A DNA stretch of 64,000 nt from Clostridia bacterium (GTDB lineage Bacteria > Bacillota > Clostridia > Lachnospirales > Anaerotignaceae), in the NCBI GenBank assembly GCA_022651385.1, contig JALCQR010000011.1:43957-107956 (forward strand), given 5' to 3'. Both the position numbers and the translations under genes were made by a program. The notes beneath the pieces are model-generated. The model made no database searches and was not told the origin of the DNA. It worked only from the letters and a program-made list of their open reading frames with translations. Below are positions 44,780-52,960 of this stretch, in pieces; positions within the stretch are counted from its first letter, which is position 1, and every line of letters begins with the position of its first letter.

Positions 44780-46189
44780 ATGAATGTGGTATTTATCACT
44801 CCAACAACTGACCTTCGCAGGTTCCCTCTCTATCGAATAGGAGGAAAACTGTACGGCCACTCTAATTCTATTACCGGACCTTTGATACTTGGGCACATAC
44901 TTAAGGATGCAGGACACAATGTTTCGGTATATGAAGAACTTAACGGAAGTGTAAATTACAGCAAGCTTAATAATACTGATGTATTTTGCATTTACACAAT
45001 GACATCCACCGCACCAAGAGCGTATTTTCTTGCCGAAAAACTTCGTCGAGAAACCGGTGCCCGAATTTTAATCGGAGGAATACATGCATCCGTATTGCCC
45101 GATGAGGCAGCCAAGTATGCTGACCAAGTAATAGTCGGTGAAGGAGAATCAGTGATTTTGGATGTGGTAGAAGGCAGAATCACCGACAAAATAGTCTATG
45201 CGCCATATCTCGAAAACTTGGATGATGCGCCGTTTCCTGATTACTCAATTCTTAAAACGCCGTGCGAGTGCGCAAATGTAATGTCTACCAGAGGCTGTCC
45301 TTTCTGCTGCACTTTCTGCACCACATCACGAATGTTTCATCCATACCGTGAAAGAAGCATTGACAGCGTTATTGAAGAACTTAGGTACTATAAGCAATTG
45401 GGATTCAAATATATGAATTTTGAAGATGATAACTTTACAGCAAACAAAGAACGTGCCAAAGAAATTTGCCGCCGCATGATTAAAGAAAATCTGGTTTTCA
45501 AAGAGACTTTTTTCTTTGGACGCACAGACCTTGCAAATGATGAAGAACTTATGTGTCTCTGCGAGAAGGCACATCTTACACGTGTATTGGTTGGCATAGA
45601 GTCTTTGAATCAGGCATCGCTTGACGCTGTAAACAAACATCAAAAGACATTCGACATTGAAAAATGCGCCGAAGTTTTGGCACGGCATAAAATTCGGCTT
45701 ATTGCAAGTATTGTACTTGGAATTGATACCGACAGCAAAGAAGACATTTTGCATAATGTTGACTTTACAAAGAAAATCCATGCCTATCAATTACAGCCGG
45801 CAGTATTGACACCGTATCCGGGAACAGCGGTTTATGAGCAGTTCCAAAAAGAAAATCGTCTTATTACGTCTGACTGGGGCTGTTACGATATGATGAATGT
45901 TACATTTATGCCTAAGCAAATGACGCCTTGGGAACTTCAAAGAGTATTTTTTAAAGCGGCAAGACGTTTTTATTCTTTCTTTTCCTCTTTTGCGATAGGC
46001 AAAATATTTGGGCTAAATTATGGGCTTAGGCGTATGGGGCTTTCCATACTTACTAAACTTGGAATTCCGGCTGCTTATATTGCTTCGCTAGTGGTTAAAA
46101 GCTCCAATTTTTATAAACTAAGGCATTTGGACACTAAGTCCGACGACAAGTCTAAACATTGGTCTAACCACAAGACATGCGATGCATAA
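44780..46189 (+). CDS. Cobalamin-binding-type radical SAM protein
   Basis: A 469-residue protein with an N-terminal Rossmann-like B12-binding domain (about residues 1-130; ITGPLILGHILKDAGHNVSVYEE, ILIGGIHASVLPDEAAKYADQVIVGEGE) and a radical SAM domain (about 165-390) whose 4Fe-4S cysteines are Cys173, Cys177 and Cys180 in RGCPFCCTFC. The Asp-x-His-x-x-Gly signature for His-on B12 is not present, as in many of this class. The last 80 residues are basic and partly hydrophobic (YGLRRMGLSILTKLGIPAAYIASL). The substrate is unknown; relatives methylate or rearrange lipids, hopanoids and small molecules. GAGAGCTG before ATG 44780 is a weak ribosome-binding site. Transcribed alone. Confidence 0.85.
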   Translation: MNVVFITPTTDLRRFPLYRIGGKLYGHSNSITGPLILGHILKDAGHNVSVYEELNGSVNYSKLNNTDVFCIYTMTSTAPRAYFLAEKLRRETGARILIGGIHASVLPDEAAKYADQVIVGEGESVILDVVEGRITDKIVYAPYLENLDDAPFPDYSILKTPCECANVMSTRGCPFCCTFCTTSRMFHPYRERSIDSVIEELRYYKQLGFKYMNFEDDNFTANKERAKEICRRMIKENLVFKETFFFGRTDLANDEELMCLCEKAHLTRVLVGIESLNQASLDAVNKHQKTFDIEKCAEVLARHKIRLIASIVLGIDTDSKEDILHNVDFTKKIHAYQLQPAVLTPYPGTAVYEQFQKENRLITSDWGCYDMMNVTFMPKQMTPWELQRVFFKAARRFYSFFSSFAIGKIFGLNYGLRRMGLSILTKLGIPAAYIASLVVKSSNFYKLRHLDTKSDDKSKHWSNHKTCDA

Positions 46190-46252
46190 GACTTACCAAA
46201 ATCCACCTTTTATTATACATGCCATTTGTTTTTAATATTGTTTTTTAAATTG

Positions 46253-46281
46253 TTGACATGTAGTAAAATGAACTTTATACT
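46253..46281 (+). promoter_or_regulatory. strong sigma-A promoter of the MATE gene
   Basis: Perfect TTGACA (46253-46258), 17 bp, TATACT (46276-46281). The predicted start at about 46288 lies just before the palindrome at 46293. Confidence 0.85.
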
Positions 46282-46292
46282 TGTTTTATGTT

Positions 46293-46327
46293 GGATCTTA
46301 TATTAATAGTATAAGATCCTTTTTTTT
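46293..46327 (+). promoter_or_regulatory. operator or attenuator hairpin in the MATE leader
   Basis: GGATCTTATA (46293-46302) and TATAAGATCC (46310-46319) are perfect 10-bp arms around 7 nt. Eight T (46320-46327) follow directly, and the GGAGG site (46328-46332) comes next. In RNA it is a complete intrinsic terminator ahead of the coding region; as DNA it is a dyad operator at the start site. Confidence 0.8.
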
Positions 46328-46337
46328 GGAGGTATAC

Positions 46338-47696
46338 ATGAATGAACAAAAAGAAAATAAAATGGGCACAATGCCTGTTGGAAAATTAATTGTAAATATA
46401 TCCCTGCCACTTATGGTGTCAATGCTTGCTCAGGCTCTTTATAATGTTGTAGACAGTCTTTTTGTATCGAGGATAAGTGAAAATGCCTTAACTGCTGTAT
46501 CAATTGCATTTCCTATTCAAAATCTTATGATAGCAATAGCTGTGGGAACAGGAGTTGGCATAAACGCTTTTTTGTCAAAAAGCCTTGGTGAAAAAAACAA
46601 GGAAAATGTTGACCTTGCAGCAAATAATGGTATATTTCTTGCTTTTGTAAGCTATATAGTTTTTATGTCGTTTACGCTTTTTCTTTCCTCATTTTATTTT
46701 AAATCACAGACCGATATATCTGAAATTGTAACAGATGGAGAAATATACATACGCATTTGTGCTTTGGGCTGTATAGGAGTGTTTATGCAGATTACTCTTG
46801 GAAGACTGCTCCAGTCAACCGGAAAAGCTGTATTTGCAATGCTTACTCAGTTTACGGGAGCCTTAATAAATATAATATTTGATCCAATTTTAATTTTTGG
46901 ACTTTTTGGATTTCCAAAGCTTGGAATGGCCGGTGCTGCAATTGCTACTCTAATGGGTCAGATATTCGGTACAATAATTGCCTTGTATTTCAATCTTAAA
47001 TTCAATAACGAGATAACATTAAAAATAAAAGGTTTTCGTCCGGATATCAAAACCATAAAACGAATATATTCTGTGGGCTTTCCCGCAATAGTAATGCAGG
47101 CTGTATCATCTGTAATGATTTTTGGAATGAATAATATATTATTGTCATTTTCGTCTACGGCAACGGCAGTTTTCGGTATTTATTTTAAACTCCAAAGTTT
47201 TATAGTTCTGCCTGTTATTGGGCTAAACAATGGAATAGTTCCTATAATTGCGTTTAATTATGGTGCAAGGCATAAAGAAAGAATAATAAAAACAATTAAA
47301 ATAAGCATACTATCGGCATTTATAATAACGTTTATGGGTATGGTTATATTTCATACATTCCCCGGCCAGATACTTGAGTTATTTAAAGCATCAGAAAACA
47401 TGCTTAAAATAGGTATTCCTGCACTAAAAACAATGAGCCTTTGTTTTATATTTGCCAGTTTCTCAATAGTAATGATTGCTGTCTTTCAGGCATTTTCAAA
47501 AGGTTTTTATAGTCTTTGGGTTTCACTCTTAAGACAAATGTTTGTTCTTTTGCCTGTAGCATACTTGTTTTCAAAATCAGGAAATATAAATCTTGTCTGG
47601 TGGGCATTTCCTATAGGTGAAATTGCATCCCTTTTGCTTGCAATAGTCCTTTTAAAACGTCTTTACAGAGAAAAAATAATAAATATGCCCGACTAA
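46338..47696 (+). CDS. MATE-family multidrug/solute exporter
   Basis: A 452-residue membrane transporter of the MATE superfamily (MepA-like), driven by sodium or proton gradients. Twelve hydrophobic segments are arranged as two homologous halves; the first half has PLMVSMLAQALYNVVDSLFVSRI and AVGTGVGINAFLSKSLGEKNKE, the second the matching GFPAIVMQAVSSVMIFGMNNILL and PVIGLNNGIVPIIAFNYGARHKE. ATG 46338 with GGAGG at 5-nt spacing is the start; the longer frame runs through the hairpin. The hairpin in its leader suggests conditional expression. The transported compound is unknown. Confidence 0.92.
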   Translation: MNEQKENKMGTMPVGKLIVNISLPLMVSMLAQALYNVVDSLFVSRISENALTAVSIAFPIQNLMIAIAVGTGVGINAFLSKSLGEKNKENVDLAANNGIFLAFVSYIVFMSFTLFLSSFYFKSQTDISEIVTDGEIYIRICALGCIGVFMQITLGRLLQSTGKAVFAMLTQFTGALINIIFDPILIFGLFGFPKLGMAGAAIATLMGQIFGTIIALYFNLKFNNEITLKIKGFRPDIKTIKRIYSVGFPAIVMQAVSSVMIFGMNNILLSFSSTATAVFGIYFKLQSFIVLPVIGLNNGIVPIIAFNYGARHKERIIKTIKISILSAFIITFMGMVIFHTFPGQILELFKASENMLKIGIPALKTMSLCFIFASFSIVMIAVFQAFSKGFYSLWVSLLRQMFVLLPVAYLFSKSGNINLVWWAFPIGEIASLLLAIVLLKRLYREKIINMPD

Positions 47697-47717
47697 TATG
47701 CTAAGCTTTTTAAAGTC

Positions 47718-47766
47718 AAAAACCCGGTCATCCATTTAAACCATTTAAATAGGATGCCGGGTTTTT
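47718..47766. terminator. bidirectional terminator between the MATE gene and metK
   Basis: AAAAACCCGG-T-CATCC (47718-47733) pairs with GGATGCCGGGTTTTT (47752-47766), one bulged T, with T runs on both strands. It serves the convergent MATE and metK genes. Confidence 0.9.
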
Positions 47767-47787
47767 ACTTTTACTAATAAACCTTTA

Positions 47788-48921
47788 TTAATAAACCTTA
47801 AAAACATCAACCATGTCAAGCTTTTCCCAAGGCAAATCAAGGTCATTTCTTCCGAAATGTCCGTAAGCCGCCGTCTGCTTATATATAGGACGTCTTAAAT
47901 CAAATTTGTTAATAATGCCCTTAGGTGTAAGGTCAAAGTTCTTTTCAACAATTTCCTCAAGCTTACTGTCTTCAACTTTACCTGTGCCAAATGTATCAAC
48001 ACGTATAGAAACCGGCTGAGCTACACCGATTGCATAAGCAAGCTGAATTTCGCATTTTTCTGCAGCACCGCTTGCAACAATGTTTTTGGCAACATGTCTT
48101 GCAGCATAGCAGGCACTTCTGTCAACCTTTGTAGGATCTTTTCCTGAAAATGCTCCGCCGCCGTGACGAGCATATCCGCCGTAAGTGTCAACAATAATTT
48201 TTCTTCCTGTAAGTCCGCTGTCGCCCATAGGTCCGCCAATTACAAAACGTCCGGTAGGGTTGATAAAATATTTTGTTTTTTCATCAAGAAGCTCAGCAGG
48301 AATAACGGCCTTTATTACGTTTTCTTTTATGTCTTTTTCTATCTGGTCATGCTCAACTTTAGGTGAGTGCTGTGTTGAAATAACAACAGTATCGACTCTT
48401 ACAGGCTTATCGCCATCATATTCAATTGTAACCTGTGATTTTCCGTCTGGACGAAGATAATCAAGAATTCCTGATTTTCTTACCTCCGTAAGACGTCTTG
48501 CAAGCCTGTGGGCAAGATAAATAGGCATAGGCATATACTCATCGGTTTCATTGCAAGCGAAACCAAACATCATGCCCTGATCTCCGGCACCTTCGTTGTC
48601 AACACCCATAGCTATATCCGGTGATTGGCCTTTAATAGATGTAAGCACAGCGCATGAATCGGCATCAAACCCGTATTTTGCTCTTGTATAGCCGATATCA
48701 CGGATTGTGTCTCTTACAATTTTTTCAATATCAACTGTACATGTGGTGGTAACTTCGCCCATTACAAAAACCATGCCTGTAGTGGTTGTTGTCTCACAAG
48801 CAACTCTTGCCATAGGATCTTGCTCAAGCATTGCATCAAGTATTGCGTCTGAAATCTGGTCACAGATTTTATCTGGATGTCCCTCTGTAACAGACTCTGA
48901 TGTAAAAAGTCTTTTTGCCAT
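47788..48921 (-). CDS. metK: S-adenosylmethionine synthetase
   Basis: Makes SAM from methionine and ATP. The 377-residue protein has the start [24 protein letters not shown], the [12 protein letters not shown] hexapeptide motif (about residue 111-122), [25 protein letters not shown] and the P-loop-like [17 protein letters not shown]. It is slightly shorter than the usual 390-400, mainly at the C-terminus, but all active-site blocks are present. AGGAGG precedes the ATG. Control is by the SAM-I riboswitch and terminator directly upstream: high SAM should stop transcription. Confidence 0.97.
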   Translation of the reverse strand: MAKRLFTSESVTEGHPDKICDQISDAILDAMLEQDPMARVACETTTTTGMVFVMGEVTTTCTVDIEKIVRDTIRDIGYTRAKYGFDADSCAVLTSIKGQSPDIAMGVDNEGAGDQGMMFGFACNETDEYMPMPIYLAHRLARRLTEVRKSGILDYLRPDGKSQVTIEYDGDKPVRVDTVVISTQHSPKVEHDQIEKDIKENVIKAVIPAELLDEKTKYFINPTGRFVIGGPMGDSGLTGRKIIVDTYGGYARHGGGAFSGKDPTKVDRSACYAARHVAKNIVASGAAEKCEIQLAYAIGVAQPVSIRVDTFGTGKVEDSKLEEIVEKNFDLTPKGIINKFDLRRPIYKQTAAYGHFGRNDLDLPWEKLDMVDVFKVY

Positions 48922-48950
48922 TTGTAAATCCTCCTTAATTAATTTAACAA

Positions 48951-48976
48951 TAAAAAAAACCCCAAACAGGGTTTAA
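48951..48976 (-). terminator. riboswitch-controlled terminator before metK
   Basis: On the minus strand AAACCC / GGGTTT (48957-48974) with a 5-6-nt loop is followed by a run of eight T. It is the expression platform of the SAM-I riboswitch and lies 30 nt before the metK start. Confidence 0.85.
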
Positions 48977-48983
48977 CAAAAAC

Positions 48984-49093
48984 TACTCATCTGCCGCACA
49001 TGTAAAAACATTGCGTGGGAATTGGCACCGATGCATATGCTGCCGGTTGCCGGGTGTCATAGGGCCCTGTCCCTCGACCACTCTGGATAAGTG
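48984..49093 (-). ncRNA. SAM-I (S-box) riboswitch
   Basis: On the minus strand the RNA starts CACTTATCCAGAGTGGTCG, runs through GGACAGGGCCCTATGA, ACCCGGCAACCGG and GGTGCCAATTCC, and closes with GCAGATGAG. These are the conserved S-box blocks in the right order, and the P1 helix (ACTTATC at the 5' side, GATGAGT at the 3' side) closes with one G.U pair. A terminator follows. It senses SAM and controls metK. Confidence 0.97.
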
Positions 49094-49110
49094 TAATATT
49101 AAATTTTATA

Positions 49111-49195
49111 TGCGGATAACAGGACTTGAACCTGCACCACCGAAACCGGGACAAGAATCTGAATCTTGCGCGTCTGCCAATTCCGCCATATCCGC
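49111..49195 (-). tRNA. tRNA-Leu (anticodon CAG)
   Basis: The minus strand gives an 85-nt class II tRNA: acceptor GCGGATA / TATCCGC plus discriminator A, D-arm GGCGGAATTGGCAGACG, anticodon stem-loop CAAGA-TTCAGAT-TCTTG with anticodon CAG, a long variable arm (CCCGGTTTCGGTGG), and T-loop GGTTCAAGTCC. CCA is not encoded. Only 17 nt separate its 3' end from the riboswitch. Confidence 0.97.
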
Positions 49196-49287
49196 AAATT
49201 TAAAAATTTAAAAATTTAAAAGGTCAAAAAATGACCTGCTTGGTGTATTATACAACTAAAGTGTCAAAGAGTCAAGAAATATCTATT

Positions 49288-49311
49288 AGGCATTCCAAAT
49301 ACGGAATGCCT
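49288..49311 (-). terminator. hairpin after the CARF nuclease gene
   Basis: AGGCATTCC / GGAATGCCT, perfect 9-bp stem with 6-nt loop, 7 nt after the stop at 49318. The following T stretch on the minus strand is poor, so termination may be partial. Confidence 0.6.
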
Positions 49312-49317
49312 GTCTGC

Positions 49318-50511
49318 TTAAAATTTTTTCCATTTAAGGCTAACTAAATCGTGTCCCTGAACAGCATTAATAAGTTTCTGCTGGAAATTATCGCTTAGAA
49401 TATCTTTCCTGTCAAGCATTTCAATCCCTAATTCTTTTGCTCTTTTATATGTACCGGTTTCATAAGCTTTTTCGTCGCTGAATGTAACAATTATCGCCTT
49501 GGAAAACCATCCTCCAATCCTTTTTTTCTCAATTAACAGTTCATTAAGAGCCGCTGTAGTTGCCTCTGTAAGTTTACAGCTTACAAAAACAGGCATTGAT
49601 TTGTCTGTAAAAATTACATCTATTTCGTTTCCCGGAACAGACCTTGCATTATAAATATCCCAGTCTATCATAGTTCCCAGTCTTACATCGGTAAACAACC
49701 CGCTTTTTACTGCGTTTATATATACAAAAAGCTCAAGCCAGATACCATAGCTTATCATATATGCTTTATCCAATGCGTTTGAAAACTCAAAAACCATATG
49801 TCCCGGCGATATATACAAATCACGTATGAATCCAAGCTGCTCAAACTTTTCCATAAGCCTCGCATTTGGCTGTTCATATCTTCCGTTTTTTATTTTAATT
49901 TTTGTAGGCGCTCTGAAAAACAAATCATTTTTGTCAGAATCCGCCATAACCTGCTGAAGGTAAGAACATGTATGGCGCCATTCTTTTATATTTCGGAACA
50001 GAAAACGGCACATTGTAAGTATGTTGTCAAACTGAGACTCATCAGGTCCGCTGTGGCTGTTTCCCATAAATGACGCACCTATACAGTCAACGTAATCTTC
50101 AAGACTGAGTTTTGCGGCAGGTATGCAGTCCTTCTCATTGGCAATATTCACCACACGTCCGCCTATTATATCCGAATAAACAATCTTTGAACGGGTATCT
50201 ATTCCGGCTTCACATCCGGCTATTGTCATAAGCTCGCTTCCGCCTGTCAGGTCAACAACGGTATCTTCATTTTCGTCAATTATATTTTTTGTACAGTTAT
50301 AAATTTTTGAAACAGAAAAAATATACACAGGATACTTTTCAAAAATAATATTCGGGAGATGTCTTTTAAGACACTTTTCAAGCCCAATAAACCTGTTCAA
50401 ATCTTTAATCTCATCATCGTATATAAACACGGCCTTGTCAGGCTTTAAAGTCAAAATTCCCAGTATGTTTTTTATGACGTCTTTGTCATAAAACTCTATC
50501 TGAGTAAGCAT
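49318..50511 (-). CDS. Card1/Can2-like CARF-domain nuclease (DUF1887 family)
   Basis: A 397-residue protein with the Card1 architecture. Residues 1-140 form a CARF domain; DLTGGSELMTIAG (about 87-99) is the ligand-loop motif that binds cyclic oligoadenylate in this family. A helical/winged-helix linker (about 160-250) follows. The C-terminal PD-(D/E)XK nuclease fold has Glu260 in GIWLELFVY, Asp298 in GNEIDVIF and the SCK triplet at 311-313, where the motif Glu is Ser. Card1-type enzymes cut single-stranded nucleic acid when cA4 binds. GAGGTGGCCCA precedes the ATG, 12 nt after gerW, so the two are one transcript. No CRISPR or Cas gene is in the window. Confidence 0.82.
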   Translation of the reverse strand: MLTQIEFYDKDVIKNILGILTLKPDKAVFIYDDEIKDLNRFIGLEKCLKRHLPNIIFEKYPVYIFSVSKIYNCTKNIIDENEDTVVDLTGGSELMTIAGCEAGIDTRSKIVYSDIIGGRVVNIANEKDCIPAAKLSLEDYVDCIGASFMGNSHSGPDESQFDNILTMCRFLFRNIKEWRHTCSYLQQVMADSDKNDLFFRAPTKIKIKNGRYEQPNARLMEKFEQLGFIRDLYISPGHMVFEFSNALDKAYMISYGIWLELFVYINAVKSGLFTDVRLGTMIDWDIYNARSVPGNEIDVIFTDKSMPVFVSCKLTEATTAALNELLIEKKRIGGWFSKAIIVTFSDEKAYETGTYKRAKELGIEMLDRKDILSDNFQQKLINAVQGHDLVSLKWKKF

Positions 50512-50523
50512 TGGGCCACCTCC

Positions 50524-50916
50524 TTATTTTTCAGACGCTTCTTCAGACTGTGATTTTTTTGCTTCCTCAGCTTTTTTGTTGAATACGGAATCAAATTTAA
50601 ACTTTGAAACTATTGAAGGCGCAAGGTCAATAATTTTGTTAAGAGCATCTTGATTTTTAATGTTTATAAGCTGAACATGTCCCTCAACTATTGCAATAAC
50701 GGCACTTGGAGCAATTTTAGCACCCATTCCGCCTGCTTGGCCGTTTTTGCCACTCTTTTCGTTTCCACCGGCACCCATACCGAAAGTTGCCTCAATAAGC
50801 GGTATAAGCGTAATGTCTCCAACATGTACAGCTTCACCGACTACAGTTTTGCTTGAAACAAACTCCCCAAGTTTAGCACACAAAGCGTCTATACTTGAAT
50901 TAATATTTTCTCCCAT
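50524..50916 (-). CDS. gerW: GerW/YtfJ-family sporulation protein
   Basis: A 130-residue member of the YtfJ (GerW) family, needed in Bacillus for normal spore germination. Seen are VSSKTVVGEAVHVGDITLIPLIEATFGMGAGG, a Gly-rich loop, and GGMGAKIAPSAVIAIVEGHVQLINIK, the core of the family, then a Lys/Glu-rich tail. The ATG at 50914-50916 follows GAGGTG with 6-nt spacing; the frame could start at a GTG three codons earlier. It follows the DUF2953 gene by 10 nt, the neighbour seen in other spore-formers. Confidence 0.9.
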   Translation of the reverse strand: MGENINSSIDALCAKLGEFVSSKTVVGEAVHVGDITLIPLIEATFGMGAGGNEKSGKNGQAGGMGAKIAPSAVIAIVEGHVQLINIKNQDALNKIIDLAPSIVSKFKFDSVFNKKAEEAKKSQSEEASEK

Positions 50917-50926
50917 TTTATGCACC

Positions 50927-51904
50927 TCAGTTTCTTAATATATATAGTCCAAGCTTCCTTACAGGTTTAATCAAAATAAGCCTTATAGCCGTAATAATAA
51001 AATATCCGGCAGTAAAGCGTCCGTTTGCTTTTATATCTCCATAAAAATACATAGAGTCAAAATCACCATCAAGCTTACATTCACCGTTAATCATTCCGTT
51101 AAGAATACCGCCGAAAGCCAGAAGAATGCCCGTATAATCAGGTGAGCCAAGGCCGGCTTTGCCGTTTATATAAATTGTTTTAGGCATAATTGTTTTTAAA
51201 GTTTTTTTCAAAGTTTTAATAAGAGCCGACATAACAGTCTTTTTGTCTTCCCAAGGCATATTTATTATATAGTGTTTTATGTCCTTTTCCTCATGCTTTT
51301 TTGGATTATCGGTTTTTTCTTTGTTTGGTTTTTCATCTTCTTTTTCAGAATCCGGCATAATTGTTTTTTCTTTGATTTCCTTTATTTTTATTCTCTTTAC
51401 AACAGGTTCTTCTGTGGTCTCAATTTTTATTGTTTTTCGTTTTATAGGCTCTTTAGTTTCTTGTTTTACAACAGACAGTTTCTTATTTGCTTCTTTGATA
51501 CTCTCAGGAATTTTACTTGCAATTGCAATACTTTGGTCCTGCTCTTTAAATTCCGCCTCAACTTCTTCATCAAATTTCTTAAGGCTTTCACTTCTTGTGT
51601 CCTTCTTTAAAGAAACGCTTTTTTTAGTTTCCTTTTCTTTAGGCTTACTGCTTTTAGGATAAAATTTTTTGCCAAAAATATAAACATATATTTCAGGTCC
51701 GTTTTCATCAAAGTTTATTTTGATTTGCACTATTCCCAGCAGCCATTTTATATCGCATTTGGCTTTTAATTGGTCTTTTTTTTCTAATTTTGCACAATAT
51801 CTTATACGTGAAATCATTATAAATGCCAAAAGCAACACAAGTATACCAGCCAAAACGGCAGCACAAATGCCAATTGTCTTCAATATAAGTAATGCTATAC
51901 CCAT
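50927..51904 (-). CDS. DUF2953-family membrane protein
   Basis: A 325-residue protein. One N-terminal membrane helix (about residues 3-27), then a beta-type segment (KCDIKWLLGIVQIKINFDENGPEIYVYIFGKKFY) and a long Lys/Glu/Ser-rich low-complexity linker (about 85-200) before the conserved C-terminal DUF2953 part (TIYINGKAGLGSPDYTGILLAFGGILNGM, GEIKANGRFTAGYFIITAIRLILIKPVRKL-like end with a hydrophobic helix). The family is restricted mostly to spore-forming Firmicutes and lies next to ytfJ. Biochemical role unknown. The ATG at 51902-51904 follows TAGGTGA and starts 7 nt after the previous stop. Confidence 0.85.
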   Translation of the reverse strand: MGIALLILKTIGICAAVLAGILVLLLAFIMISRIRYCAKLEKKDQLKAKCDIKWLLGIVQIKINFDENGPEIYVYIFGKKFYPKSSKPKEKETKKSVSLKKDTRSESLKKFDEEVEAEFKEQDQSIAIASKIPESIKEANKKLSVVKQETKEPIKRKTIKIETTEEPVVKRIKIKEIKEKTIMPDSEKEDEKPNKEKTDNPKKHEEKDIKHYIINMPWEDKKTVMSALIKTLKKTLKTIMPKTIYINGKAGLGSPDYTGILLAFGGILNGMINGECKLDGDFDSMYFYGDIKANGRFTAGYFIITAIRLILIKPVRKLGLYILRN

Positions 51905-51911
51905 ACAAAAA

Positions 51912-52586
51912 TCACCTAAAATCCATAAAGCTTTCAGCTTCAAAAAAAGCGGCGGACGTCACAGTAAGAGCTAAAGCAACAAACGATGCACGTATAAAAA
52001 CATCGGAAAAAAACGTCTGCGGCAACATATTTATTAACAAACTGTTATTTGGGTCAAGCAGCCAGTAATTATTGTTAAAAAGTATGTGGTGGAAAACCAC
52101 AAAAGCATTTCCGAAACCATTTGCCACAATTATAAAAGCAACTAACGAAAACGCCGTCAGCACAAGAAACGTGATTGCCGTAGCTTTAAAAAAAACACGT
52201 CTGTTTAAACATAGTTCTTTTAATAAAATTAAAATAAACAAAACGGCTGCAAACGCGGCACGCCTTATCCAAATACAATCAAGCACAATCTTTCTTACAT
52301 CTTCCATATGCCGTTTTTCGCGGGCATTAAAAACAGGTATTTCCTTACCGTTTTCTTTAATGTAAAAATTCATGCTGTTGCTTTGACCTTTCATATAATC
52401 AATAACCACAGACATAGAATCTTCAAGATTTCTTTCAGTCATTGAAGTAGCTTTTTCGGTCATATTTTTTGAAAACTCATATCTGTAAAAACTAATATCC
52501 GTCATACCTGTCATATCAACAGCTGTAAAGACAAATATAATAAAAACCAATATTGCAAAAACAATTCCCAACAATACGTTTTTCAA
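51912..52586 (-). CDS. DUF1461 / TIGR01906-type integral membrane protein
   Basis: A 224-residue protein with four or five membrane helices (about residues 4-22, 105-123, 134-155, 195-214) and an outer loop with EKRHMEDVRKIV. The C-terminal block AFVVFHHILFNNNYWLLDPNNSLLINMLPQTFF is the hallmark of the family (FHxxxFxNxxWxLDPxxDxLI). Lactobacillales relatives have been linked to lipoprotein N-acyl modification steps (Lit), which share this motif; whether this one has that activity is open. It is in the gerW operon. Confidence 0.82.
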   Translation of the reverse strand: MKNVLLGIVFAILVFIIFVFTAVDMTGMTDISFYRYEFSKNMTEKATSMTERNLEDSMSVVIDYMKGQSNSMNFYIKENGKEIPVFNAREKRHMEDVRKIVLDCIWIRRAAFAAVLFILILLKELCLNRRVFFKATAITFLVLTAFSLVAFIIVANGFGNAFVVFHHILFNNNYWLLDPNNSLLINMLPQTFFSDVFIRASFVALALTVTSAAFFEAESFMDFR

Positions 52587-52589
52587 AAA

Positions 52590-52889
52590 CTATTTCTCCT
52601 TTATAAGGCAAATGCCTGTTTTATCAGCGTCCCAGCCTTTCTTTGACGAATAGCCAAACATTTCGGTTACAACTCTGTAAGCTCTGTATTTTCCTTCTGC
52701 AATGCCAAGCACATACATATCCTCAAAATTTTCAAGCTTAAAAAACAAATTGCTTTTCATTATCTCTATTTTTCCGTTTTCATCGGCAAAAATAACATAG
52801 ATGTTGAAAACCGGTATATTTTTAAGCAGTGAATATACCACCGCTTCCTCGTCGTCGACTGATATAAACACATTTTCTATAGTCTTCAT
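52590..52889 (-). CDS. Unrecognised small soluble protein
   Basis: A 99-residue acidic protein with no membrane segment and no motif I can name. It looks like a single alpha/beta domain: ENVFISVDDEEAVVYSLLKN, IYVIFADENGKIEIMKSNLFF, MYVLGIAEGKYRAYRVVTEMFGY. An AGGAATATTT site precedes the ATG. It is the first gene of the operon that continues with DUF1461, DUF2953, gerW and the CARF nuclease, with a 3-nt gap to the next gene, which supports it being real. Confidence 0.65.
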   Translation of the reverse strand: MKTIENVFISVDDEEAVVYSLLKNIPVFNIYVIFADENGKIEIMKSNLFFKLENFEDMYVLGIAEGKYRAYRVVTEMFGYSSKKGWDADKTGICLIKEK

Positions 52890-52960
52890 AAATATTCCTC
52901 ACTACTATAAAAACAGACATTACCTTGTTTATTATATCACATTTCATTCTGTACTAACAA

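Noticed and set aside
49011..49211. 66-residue plus-strand open frame
   Set aside because: It runs antisense through the SAM-I riboswitch and tRNA-Leu; both RNA calls are far stronger.
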